A stretch of 25,974 nt of DNA from an uncultured beta proteobacterium. GTDB taxonomy: Bacteria; Pseudomonadota; Gammaproteobacteria; Burkholderiales; Rhodocyclaceae. Under the pieces are notes generated by a model. The model saw nothing but the letters and a program-made list of their open reading frames with translations, was not told where the DNA came from and did not search any database. Every line of letters begins with the position of its first letter. Position 1 is the first letter of the stretch. Shown piece by piece: positions 15,842 to 22,721 of the stretch. Made by a program: the position numbers and the translations under genes. The stretch is from NCBI GenBank assembly GCA_903917505.1, contig CAIXAY010000520.1, positions 1 through 25,974 on the forward strand. Reading direction: 5' to 3'.

Positions 15842-16630
15842 CTAGCGGCTCATCAGGAAAGTGAACACCATGTCGGCGAGGATGATGCCGATGCAGCCGA
15901 GCACCACGGCGCGCGTCGTCGCCCGCCCGACGCCCTCGGCGCCGGCACTGACGTTGAAACCGTTGGCCGCGCCGATCAGCGTGACGATGACGGCGAAGAT
16001 CAGGCTCTTTAAGACGCCGTGCAGCACGTCCTCGGCGACCAGCACCTCGAAGGTGCGATTGAAGAAGATGTTGATCGGCAGGCTCAGTTCGCCGGCGCAG
16101 TACAGCGCGCCGCCGAACAGGGCGACCAGGTCGGAGAGCACGGTCAGCGCCGGCAGGGTGAGCAGCATCGCCGCGAGCAGCGGCGCCACGAGATAGCGCA
16201 CCGGGTTGATGCCGATGACGCGCAGCGCGTCGATCTCCTGCGAGATCTGCATCGTGCCGATGCGCGCAGCGATCGCCGAACCCGAGCGGCCGGCGACGAA
16301 GATGCCGGTGATCAGCGGCGCGAACTCGCGCGTCACCGACAGCGCGATGCCGAGCACGACCTGGCCCTCGGCGCCGAAGGTGCGCAGCGTGTAGATGCCC
16401 TGGATGGCCAGCATCATGCCGGTGGCGAACGAGGCCAGGGCGACGATGGGAATGGCGTTCACGCCGACGCCGATCGCTTCCTTGAACACCGCGCGCAGGC
16501 GCACCGGCTGCCGCCGCCAGCGCCCGAGCAGCAGCCAGTAAAAGGCCTCGGCGAGCAGGGCGGCGTGATAGCCGATCTCCCTGAGCGACTGCAGGCTGCG
16601 CTGACCGACCTGGGCGACGAAGGCAAGCAC
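15842..16630 (-). CDS. MlaE-type permease of the MCE transporter
   Basis: Integral inner-membrane protein of the MlaE family with about six hydrophobic helices. Conserved stretches are 'FATGMMLAIQGIYTL', 'SVTREFAPLITGIFVAGRSG' and 'MQISQEIDALRVIGINPVRY', the ATPase-contact region. It forms the transmembrane core that loads or unloads lipid for the MCE ring. I chose GTG 16630, 4 nt after the STAS stop, because the resulting N-terminus ('VLAFVAQVGQRSLQSLREIG') aligns in length and character with E. coli MlaE and gives 262 residues. An ATG at 16669 would add 13 residues of atypical sequence and overlap the STAS gene by 35 nt. Neither start has a good Shine-Dalgarno. Confidence 0.9.
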   Translation of the reverse strand: MLAFVAQVGQRSLQSLREIGYHAALLAEAFYWLLLGRWRRQPVRLRAVFKEAIGVGVNAIPIVALASFATGMMLAIQGIYTLRTFGAEGQVVLGIALSVTREFAPLITGIFVAGRSGSAIAARIGTMQISQEIDALRVIGINPVRYLVAPLLAAMLLTLPALTVLSDLVALFGGALYCAGELSLPINIFFNRTFEVLVAEDVLHGVLKSLIFAVIVTLIGAANGFNVSAGAEGVGRATTRAVVLGCIGIILADMVFTFLMSR

Positions 16631-16634
16631 GGAT

Positions 16635-16964
16635 TCAGGCCATCGACAAGCGCGCGGCGAGCGTGGCATGAATCGGGAACACCTTGTCGAGCCGCGCCAG
16701 CTTGAGCACGTTCATCGCCGCCGGGGCGACCGCGACGAGGCCGAATTCGAGCCCCATTTTCTTGGCCGTCTGATAGCCCTCGACCAGGCTGGCCACGCCC
16801 GAGCTGTCCATGTAGGTCACCGCCGAGAGTTCGACGAGCAGCGGCGATTTCTGTTTGAGGCAGGTCAGGATGGCCTCGCGCGCTTTCGGCGAGGTGTGCA
16901 GATCGACCTCGCCGCAAAGGCGAACGACCTTGAACGGCGGCTGCGCTTCGACTTGAATATCCAC
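16635..16964 (-). CDS. STAS-domain protein, anti-anti-sigma/MlaB-like, with phosphorylatable Ser
   Basis: 109-residue single STAS domain. It opens 'VVRLCGEVDLHTSP', the classic anti-anti-sigma start, and carries 'YMDSSGVASL' (51-60). Ser54 aligns with the phosphorylated serine of SpoIIAA (Ser58) and RsbV. The start is GTG 16964 with GAGGAAAG a few nt upstream, the ribosome site overlapping the kinase stop. It sits between a partner-switching kinase/phosphatase pair upstream and the MlaE/MlaF genes downstream. In E. coli the STAS protein MlaB binds MlaF and is needed for transporter function. This protein therefore has two plausible partners: the HATPase kinase and the ATPase. Whether it serves one or both is not settled by sequence. 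Confidence 0.92.
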   Translation of the reverse strand: MDIQVEAQPPFKVVRLCGEVDLHTSPKAREAILTCLKQKSPLLVELSAVTYMDSSGVASLVEGYQTAKKMGLEFGLVAVAPAAMNVLKLARLDKVFPIHATLAARLSMA

Positions 16965-16974
16965 GGGGCTTTCC

Positions 16975-17385
16975 TCAACAAATCCGCTTCTTCAATTGCA
17001 AACAGTTGGTAAAACCTTCCGGCGCCGGCTGGTAGGCGACCTCGTCGAGCAGCTCGCGCATGAAACGCACGCCAAGCCCGCCGGGCCGCAGTTCGGCCAG
17101 TTCGCGCGGACACAAATCCGCGTCGCATGCCGGCACGCCATTATCCAGCAATTGCGCGACGAGCACACCGTCATCGACGGACAGGCGCAGCGTGAAGCGC
17201 TGGCCGTCGGCGAAGCGGTAACCGTGCTGGATGATGTTCATGCACGCTTCGTTGATCGCCAGGACGATCTGCGCGCCGTCCTCCTCGCCGCAGCCGGCGC
17301 GCTCGCAAGCGCCGCGTACCGCAGCGCGCAGCCCCGCGAGGGCCTCGGCATTCGCCGCGAAGCTTTGCTCGAGGAGGCTGTCCAT
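16975..17385 (-). CDS. Anti-sigma-factor-type serine kinase (RsbW/SpoIIAB-like HATPase)
   Basis: 136-residue GHKL-fold ATP-binding protein. The N-box is 'LAINEACMNIIQHGY' (Glu46, Asn50), the G1 box 'LLDNGVP' (Asp81, Gly83) and the G2 box 'RPGGLGVRFM' (101-109). There is no sensor or membrane domain, and the length matches RsbW/SpoIIAB. Such kinases phosphorylate a STAS partner on the conserved Ser and bind another protein, classically a sigma factor, in the alternative state. The STAS substrate candidate is encoded 10 nt downstream, and the phosphatase gene overlaps its start by 1 nt (TGATG). No sigma-factor gene is present in the window, so the classical second partner is missing here. Confidence 0.92.
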   Translation of the reverse strand: MDSLLEQSFAANAEALAGLRAAVRGACERAGCGEEDGAQIVLAINEACMNIIQHGYRFADGQRFTLRLSVDDGVLVAQLLDNGVPACDADLCPRELAELRPGGLGVRFMRELLDEVAYQPAPEGFTNCLQLKKRIC

Positions 17386-18653
17386 CAGCCGATCGCCAGC
17401 AAGGTCAAGTCGTCGCGCAAACGCGCGCCGGGGCGTGTCAGCGCGTCGGCGATGCGCGCCAGCTGATCGCCCGGCGGCAGCGCGGAAAGCTTGTCGAGCA
17501 GGGTCTTCAGGCCGGCGACGCCGAGCATGCCGCCGTCTTCGGTCCAGCCTTCGGTGACGCCGTCGGTGAATAGATACAGGCGCCCACCGGCGAGCGACAG
17601 GCGCTGCGCGGCGTAGGCCATGCCGCTGGCGATGCCGAGCGGCGGCGAGGCTTCCTCGAGTTCGCGATAGGCGCCGCCGGCGTCGCGGTAGAGCGGCGGC
17701 TGGTGGCCGGCATTGGCCAAGGTGATCTCTCCTAGCCCCGGGTCGTAGAGGCCGGCCGCCATGGTCACGAACATGCCGCGGCTCGCCGTTTCGCAGATCT
17801 CCTCGTTGAGCATGGCCAGCAGGCGCGCCGGATCGTGCACCGTCTTGCCGAGGCAGCGGAACAGGCTGATCGTCTTGGCCATCAGCAGCGCCGCGTTCAT
17901 GCCCTTGCCCGACACATCGCCGAGCCCCCAGGCGATGCGCCCGTCGGCAAGCGCGAAGAAATCGTAGAAATCGCCGGAGACTTCGAGCGCCGGAAGATTG
18001 ACTCCGTGCACCGGAAAGTCGGCTTCCGGCGGGGCCGGCAGCAGCGTGCGCTGGATCTCGCGCGCCAGATCGAGTTCGCGCCGCATGCGCTCCTGCTCGA
18101 CCAGCGCTTCGGTCATCTGCGCGTTATGCACGGCGAGCGAAACCATGCCGGCGAGCACCTGCAGGAACTGCTTGTCGGCGAGATCGAAAAGCCCGTCGCC
18201 CTTGCACTTGTTGATCACCTCGAGCGCGCCCAGGGTGCGGCCCTTGACCATCAGCGGCGCGCAGAGGATCGAGCGCGTGCAGAAGCCGGTGCGGTCGTCG
18301 ACCGCCGTGCTGAAGTCGCCGTCCGCCGAGACGTCGCGGACCATTTGCACGCAACCCTCGGCCAGGGCGCGCCCGACGATGCCCTGCGTCCTGGCGATGC
18401 TCAGGCCTTCGATCGACACCGGCCCGGCGCAGGCCAGGCAGGTGAGCTGCGCGTCCGCCGCGTCGAGCAGGAAGATGGATGCCGCTTCGGTATCCATGTA
18501 CACCATGATCTGGCGCACGGCGTTGTTCAGGGTGTCGCGCATCGCCGGCGATGCGGCGAAGTCCTGGCTGATCGCCGCGAGCAGCTCAAGATCGCCGGCC
18601 AGCCGGGGATGGCGGTCATGGTCGAGCAGTTGTTTGGCGTTTTCGATGGTCAC
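17385..18653 (-). CDS. GAF-SpoIIE/PP2C serine phosphatase (RsbU-like)
   Basis: 422-residue cytosolic protein, a likely phosphatase for the phosphorylated STAS protein encoded two genes on. A GAF sensor domain spans about residues 38-178 ('GIVGRALAEG', 'SILCAPLMVKGRTLGALEVI'). A coiled-coil linker, 'QERMRRELDLAREIQRTLLP' (187-206), joins it to the SpoIIE-type PP2C domain. Metal-binding motifs are intact: 'SGDFYD' (Asp228), 'GDVSGKG' (Asp246), 'LFTDGVTEG' (Asp364) and 'RDDLTLL' (Asp415). 'NAGHQPP' is also present. GAF input by a small ligand, redox state or dimer signal is plausible. It contains several Cys in the GAF domain (72, 75, 101, 125, 131, 150). Start GTG 18653 follows a GGAG about 9 nt upstream. 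It is first in the operon; the 158-bp gap before it holds a small palindrome. Confidence 0.92.
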   Translation of the reverse strand: MTIENAKQLLDHDRHPRLAGDLELLAAISQDFAASPAMRDTLNNAVRQIMVYMDTEAASIFLLDAADAQLTCLACAGPVSIEGLSIARTQGIVGRALAEGCVQMVRDVSADGDFSTAVDDRTGFCTRSILCAPLMVKGRTLGALEVINKCKGDGLFDLADKQFLQVLAGMVSLAVHNAQMTEALVEQERMRRELDLAREIQRTLLPAPPEADFPVHGVNLPALEVSGDFYDFFALADGRIAWGLGDVSGKGMNAALLMAKTISLFRCLGKTVHDPARLLAMLNEEICETASRGMFVTMAAGLYDPGLGEITLANAGHQPPLYRDAGGAYRELEEASPPLGIASGMAYAAQRLSLAGGRLYLFTDGVTEGWTEDGGMLGVAGLKTLLDKLSALPPGDQLARIADALTRPGARLRDDLTLLAIG

Positions 18654-18688
18654 GGACGAAGACTCCGAGGCGGCCCCAGGCGCATGGA

Positions 18689-18701
18689 ATTGCTATGCAA
18701 T
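18689..18701. promoter_or_regulatory. Small palindrome upstream of the partner-switch/MCE operon
   Basis: ATTGC (18689-18693), TAT, GCAAT (18697-18701) lies 35 nt upstream of the phosphatase start in the 158-bp gap 18654-18811, within its AT-richer part. It could be an operator. I found no convincing -35/-10 pair and no terminator with a T-tract after ispF in this gap, so co-transcription from ispF is not excluded. Confidence 0.25.
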
Positions 18702-18811
18702 GTCATACGGCAAGCACGCAGATTATCGCAAAGTGCCCGCAACTTGTTGGATATTGATGCGGCGCTTTGCGCGCGCGCTGCTCGCCGGCGCCCGCGCCGT
18801 TTGACCGAAGC

Positions 18812-19291
18812 TTAGCCCAGCGTTTCGATCAGCGCGATCGCCGTGCTGGCGATGCCCTCTTCGCGCCCGACAAAACCCAGTCCTTCGCCGGTCTTGGCCT
18901 TGACGCTGACGCAGCGCTCCGGCAGCTGCAGATCGGCGGCGATATGGGCGACCATCTGCGCGATGTGCGGCGCCATCTTCGGGCGCTCGGCATGGATCGT
19001 CGAATCGATGTTGACGATCTGCCAGCCGGCGCGCGTCAGCTTGTCGTGTGTCGCGCGCAGCAGCCAACGGCTTTCGGCACCGCGATAGCAGGGATCGCTG
19101 TCGGGAAAATGCCTGCCGATGTCGCCGAGGCCGGCCGCGCCGAGCAACGCATCGATGATCGCATGCAGCAGCACGTCGGCGTCCGAATGGCCGAGCAAGC
19201 CAAGCGGGTGCGCAATTTCGACGCCGCCGACGATCAGCTTGCGGCCGGCGGCCAGCGCATGCACGTCGCTCCCCTGTCCGACACGAATCAT
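18812..19291 (-). CDS. ispF: 2-C-methyl-D-erythritol 2,4-cyclodiphosphate synthase
   Basis: 159-residue MEP-pathway enzyme that cyclises CDP-ME 2-phosphate to MEcPP, releasing CMP, in the cytosol. The signature 'GQGSDVHAL' supplies metal ligands Asp9 and His11, and '[15 protein letters not shown]' supplies His43 and the substrate Asp residues. '[10 protein letters not shown]' is the flexible substrate loop, and '[13 protein letters not shown]' near the C-terminus is the CDP-binding segment. The length is exactly that of the family. ATG 19291 overlaps the ispD stop by 4 nt. An open frame continues upstream inside ispD but has no family similarity. Confidence 0.97.
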   Translation of the reverse strand: MIRVGQGSDVHALAAGRKLIVGGVEIAHPLGLLGHSDADVLLHAIIDALLGAAGLGDIGRHFPDSDPCYRGAESRWLLRATHDKLTRAGWQIVNIDSTIHAERPKMAPHIAQMVAHIAADLQLPERCVSVKAKTGEGLGFVGREEGIASTAIALIETLG

Positions 19292-19971
19292 GCGTGCCTC
19301 GCTTGCAGTATCAGTTGCGCAAGCTGCAGATCGCCGGGGTAGGTGACCTTTAGATTGCTCGCGTCGGCGCGCACCAGGCGCGGCCGCATCCCCATCGCTT
19401 CGACTGCGGAGGCCTCGTCGGTCACCGCAGTGCCGGCATCCAAGGCCTTGCGCAGCACGCCGTAACGGAACATCTGCGGTGTTTGCGCCTGCCACAGCCC
19501 GTCGCGCCCTTCGGTCGCGGCGACGCGCTGTTCGGCGTCGGCGCGCTTCAGTGTGTCGGCGACCGGAACGGCGAGCAGGCCGCCCACCGGATCGCCGGCG
19601 AGTTCGTCGCACAGCGCGGCGAGCATCGCCTGCGACAGGCAGGGGCGCGCCGCATCGTGCACCAGCACCCAGTCGTCGTCGGCCAGCGCGCACGCGGCAA
19701 GGCCGTTGGCGACGCTCTGCGCGCGCGTCACGCCGCCGCAGTAGATGGTCTGCAGCTTGTCGCCAAGGCTGCTCCAGTCATAGCGGCCCCACCACTCGTC
19801 GCCGGGCGCCAGGATCACCCGGACGCAATCGATTCGCTCGCATTGGCACAGCGCGGCGAGCGCATGATAAATCAGCGGCCGCCCGGCGAGCTCCAGATAC
19901 TGCTTCGGCACTTCGGAACCGAAGCGTGCGCCGCTGCCGGCGGCGGGAACAAGGGCGTAATGACGGGGCAT
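19288..19971 (-). CDS. ispD: 2-C-methyl-D-erythritol 4-phosphate cytidylyltransferase
   Basis: 227-residue MEP-pathway enzyme that joins CTP and MEP to give CDP-ME. The N-terminal '[19 protein letters not shown]' holds the nucleotide loop with the catalytic Arg16 and Lys23 equivalents. 'VHDAARP' and the C-terminal '[12 protein letters not shown]' are the other conserved motifs. It is followed directly by ispF with a 4-nt overlap, an arrangement seen in many proteobacteria and fused in some alphaproteobacteria. It starts 37 nt after ggt. No Shine-Dalgarno is visible, and a perfect 9-bp inverted repeat places the start codon at the edge of a possible hairpin. Confidence 0.97.
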   Translation of the reverse strand: MPRHYALVPAAGSGARFGSEVPKQYLELAGRPLIYHALAALCQCERIDCVRVILAPGDEWWGRYDWSSLGDKLQTIYCGGVTRAQSVANGLAACALADDDWVLVHDAARPCLSQAMLAALCDELAGDPVGGLLAVPVADTLKRADAEQRVAATEGRDGLWQAQTPQMFRYGVLRKALDAGTAVTDEASAVEAMGMRPRLVRADASNLKVTYPGDLQLAQLILQARHA

Positions 19972-20000
19972 GCCGGCATTCTAGCAGCGCAGCCCCGTCA
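19961..20000 (-). promoter_or_regulatory. Inverted repeat enclosing the ispD translation start
   Basis: TGACGGGGC (19961-19969) and GCCCCGTCA (19992-20000) are perfect 9-bp arms. In the minus-strand mRNA the downstream arm begins at the last base of the ispD ATG and covers codons 2-4. The 22-nt loop region contains a second palindrome, ATGCCGGCAT (19970-19979). The ispD start lacks a ribosome site, so this structure may tune initiation or couple it to translation of ggt, whose stop is 9 nt upstream of the arm. Confidence 0.4.
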
Positions 20001-20008
20001 ATGACCGT

Positions 20009-21787
20009 CTAATACCCGATCGCCGCTCCGGCCGGCCGGCGGCCGTCGTGAGCCCCGTAGTAGAACCCCGCGCGGACCCGGCCCGAGACGCCGGCGTCGT
20101 TGCCCGAACTCGCCGCGCTGGCGCCGGCCGCGCCGGGCAGGCCAATCAGGATCAATTCGGCGGCGCCCCACGGGGTCTGTTCGCTCATCTGGTAACCCAT
20201 TTCGCGCAAAATCTTCAGGGTGTCGGCCGAGAGGCCGCGGCTTTCGTAATAGACCACGTCGGGCAGCCACTGCTGGTGCACGCGCGGCGCGTCGACCGCC
20301 TCCTGCGGCGCCATGCCGTGGTCGATGACGTTGAGCGCCGTCTCGAGCGTAATCGTGATGATGCGCGAGCCGCCGGGCGAACCGAGCACCATGAAGGTCT
20401 TGCCCTCTTTGGTCACCAGCGTCGGCGACATCGACGACAGTGGCTGCTTCTTCGGCGCGATCGAATTGGTCGCGCCCTGCACCAGCCCATAGAGGTTGTT
20501 GGCGCCGATCTTGATCGTGGAATCGTCCATCTCGTTGTTGAGGAAGAAACCGGTGCCCGGCGCGATCACCACGGCGCCGAAGCGGCCGTTGATCGTGTAG
20601 GTCGTCGATACGGCATTGCCGTCCTTGTCGACGATCGAGTAATGCGTGGTCTCCGTTTTTTCGTGCGGCGCGTGCGGCGTGATTCCGGGCTGCACTTCGG
20701 CCGAAGGCGTCGCCTTGTCGGCAAGAATCTTTTCGCGAATCGCCGCGGCGTAGTTCTTGTCGAGCAGGCGCGCGAGCGGGTTGTCCACGAAGGCCGAATC
20801 GCCGAGGAAGGTATTGCGGTCCATGAAGGCATGGCGCATCGCCTCGGCCATCACATGGATGGACGCCGCCGAATTGAAACCCATGGCCTTGAGGTCGTAG
20901 CCCTCGAGCGTGTTGAGGATCTGGCACATGGTCGCGCCGCCCGAGCTCGGCAGCGGCGCCGAAATGAAGACATAGCCGCGGTAAGTGCAGGACAGCGGCG
21001 CGCGCTCGCTGATCGTGTATTCGGCAAAATCCGCCGCCGTGATGATTCCGCCGCCGCTCGTCGAAGCGCGTTCGACCGCGGCGGGAACCGCGCCCTTGTA
21101 GAAGGCATCGGGGCCGCGCCGCGCAATGGCCTGCAGCGTTTTCGCCAGATCCTTCTGCACCAGGCGATCGCCCGGCTGCAGCGGCGAGCCGTCGCGGCGC
21201 AGGAAGATCTTCGCCGCTTCCCGGTCGTTCCCGATCTGCGCCAGCTTCGTGTCGAGAATGTCGGTATCGCCGCGGTTCAGGATGAAGCCCTGGCGCGCCA
21301 GGCGGATCGCCGGCGCCATGACCTGCGCGCGCGTCAGCTTGCCGTACTTGCGCTGCGCGGTGTCGAGGCCGAGCACCGTGCCCGGCACGCCGACGGCCAG
21401 GTAGCCGATCAGGCTGGCGTTCTTGACGACCTTGCCGGCGGCGTCGAGATACATGTTCGCGCTCGCCGCGGCAGGCGCTTTCTCGCGGAAGTTGATGAAG
21501 GTATCGCGCCCGTCGGCCAGATGAATCGTCATGAAACCGCCGCCGCCGATGTTGCCGCAGCAGGGGTTGACCACGGCCTGCGCGTAGCCGACAGCGACTG
21601 CCGCATCGACGGCGTTGCCGCCCATCTTGAGGATATCGACACCGACCTGCGAAGCCAGGTGCTGCGAGCTCACGACCATGCCGTTTCGGGCTTCGACGGC
21701 CGGCAGCGAGGCCGCCTGGAGATTGCTGGCGAGCATCAGCGCCAGCGTTGACAGGACCAGAAGCTTGATGCGATAGCTGGACAACAT
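20009..21787 (-). CDS. ggt: Gamma-glutamyltransferase (gamma-glutamyl transpeptidase)
   Basis: 592-residue periplasmic enzyme that cleaves the gamma-glutamyl bond of glutathione and conjugates, transferring it to water or amino acids. A Sec signal peptide ends 'SNLQA' near residue 25. The proenzyme self-cleaves before the nucleophile Thr380 in 'TETTHYSIVDKDGNAVSTTY', giving large and small subunits. 'NPCCGNIGGGGFM', 'FREKAPAAA' with the glutamate-binding Arg, 'PLSSMSPT' and 'LGSPGGSRIIT' (oxyanion Gly-Gly) are all intact. The C-terminus reads 'YYGAHDGRRPAGAAIGY'. ATG 21787 has AGGAGG about 7 nt upstream. It is probably first in an operon with ispD and ispF, 37 nt apart. It is divergent from the GST-like gene. 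Confidence 0.96.
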   Translation of the reverse strand: MLSSYRIKLLVLSTLALMLASNLQAASLPAVEARNGMVVSSQHLASQVGVDILKMGGNAVDAAVAVGYAQAVVNPCCGNIGGGGFMTIHLADGRDTFINFREKAPAAASANMYLDAAGKVVKNASLIGYLAVGVPGTVLGLDTAQRKYGKLTRAQVMAPAIRLARQGFILNRGDTDILDTKLAQIGNDREAAKIFLRRDGSPLQPGDRLVQKDLAKTLQAIARRGPDAFYKGAVPAAVERASTSGGGIITAADFAEYTISERAPLSCTYRGYVFISAPLPSSGGATMCQILNTLEGYDLKAMGFNSAASIHVMAEAMRHAFMDRNTFLGDSAFVDNPLARLLDKNYAAAIREKILADKATPSAEVQPGITPHAPHEKTETTHYSIVDKDGNAVSTTYTINGRFGAVVIAPGTGFFLNNEMDDSTIKIGANNLYGLVQGATNSIAPKKQPLSSMSPTLVTKEGKTFMVLGSPGGSRIITITLETALNVIDHGMAPQEAVDAPRVHQQWLPDVVYYESRGLSADTLKILREMGYQMSEQTPWGAAELILIGLPGAAGASAASSGNDAGVSGRVRAGFYYGAHDGRRPAGAAIGY

Positions 21788-21832
21788 GTCTTCCTCCTAT
21801 GATTCGCGCCCACTTCTCTTATCGAAATGCCA

Positions 21833-21841
21833 TGCTACACT
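21833..21841 (+). promoter_or_regulatory. Possible extended -10 for the GST-like gene
   Basis: TGCTACACT at 21833-21841 reads as an extended -10 (TGN before TACACT) with no strong -35. It lies in the 139-bp divergent spacer between ggt and the GST-like gene, about 85 nt upstream of the latter's ATG. Confidence 0.35.
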
Positions 21842-21926
21842 TTTGCCGTGGGAACGCAGCCGGCAGGCGCCCCGCAAACCGTTCTGAAGAGCGCACGCCA
21901 TCATCAGCGCATGACCGAGGTTCGCA

Positions 21927-22568
21927 ATGACAGATCAGACATCCCTCGCGCAACACCAGCTGCTCGGCCTGTACGACTCGCCCTTCGTCCGCCGCGTCGC
22001 GGTCACCCTGCGGCATTACGGCATCCCCTTTGAGCACCTGTCGCTGTCGGTATTCCGGCACTTGGATGCGATGCAGCCGCTCAATCCGTTGTTCAAGGTG
22101 CCGATGCTGATCCTGCCCGACGGCGAGAAGCTCTATGAGAGCGCCTACCTGCTCGATTATCTCGACGGAATCGCCGAGGCGCGCGGCATCGCGCCGCTCA
22201 CCCCGCGGTCCGGCGCGCCGCGCCGGCGCGTCCAGCAACTGATGGCGCTGGCCATGATCGCCACCGAAAAGGCGGTGGCCATCGCCTACGAGGCACGGCG
22301 GCCGCCGGAACTCGCCTGGCCGGAGTGGACCGAACGCGTGCGCGGACAGATGTGCTCGGCCTGGGGCATGCTCGAAGGCGAGCTTGCCGGCGACTACCTG
22401 GTCGGCGATCGCCTGACCCAGGCCGACATATCGACGGTCGCCGGCATCGGCTTCATCCGCCATGACCTGCCGCACGAATGGCCAGGCGGCCGCTGGCCGG
22501 CGCTCGAAGCGCTCGCCGAACGGCTCGAAGCGGGCCCCGCGTTCAAGGCCGTGCCGATCGACGAATAG
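21927..22568 (+). CDS. Glutathione S-transferase family protein
   Basis: 213-residue cytosolic GST-fold protein. The N-terminal thioredoxin-like domain (about 10-85) opens 'LGLYDSPFVRRVAVTLRHYG' with Ser18 at the usual catalytic position. It has the cis-Pro segment 'KVPML' (57-61, Pro59) and the glutathione-binding 'ESAYLLDYLD' (71-80). The all-helical C-terminal domain includes 'LVGDRLTQADISTVAGIGF', the N-capping box typical of GSTs. Start ATG 21927 has GAGG upstream. It is divergent from ggt, adding to local glutathione genes. The substrate is unknown; it could be a detoxifying transferase or a stress-related GST. Confidence 0.92.
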   Translation: MTDQTSLAQHQLLGLYDSPFVRRVAVTLRHYGIPFEHLSLSVFRHLDAMQPLNPLFKVPMLILPDGEKLYESAYLLDYLDGIAEARGIAPLTPRSGAPRRRVQQLMALAMIATEKAVAIAYEARRPPELAWPEWTERVRGQMCSAWGMLEGELAGDYLVGDRLTQADISTVAGIGFIRHDLPHEWPGGRWPALEALAERLEAGPAFKAVPIDE

Positions 22569-22721
22569 CGATCGCCTCCGGCTGCCCGCTGCGCAGGGCG
22601 AATCTATCGCGGCCGCTGGCAATGGCGATCTGCGCGCGAGCCCTCCGCGCTTGCCACGCTGCCCGTTTTGCCCGACCATGCCACCTTTGCCTATGCGATC
22701 CGTTTATCGCCACCCGCCCCC

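Noticed and set aside
14143..15864. Long plus-strand open frame (about 570 codons) opposite the MCE and ATPase genes
   Set aside because: Composition is His/Arg/Asp/Gln-rich with no domain; it is a GC-driven antisense shadow of intact, recognisable genes.
19292..19693. Long N-terminal extension of ispF into ispD
   Set aside because: Arg-rich shadow of ispD; IspF is complete at 159 residues from ATG 19291.
20048..21751. Long plus-strand open frame opposite ggt
   Set aside because: Arg/His-rich shadow of a complete gamma-glutamyltransferase gene with all catalytic motifs; no ribosome site.
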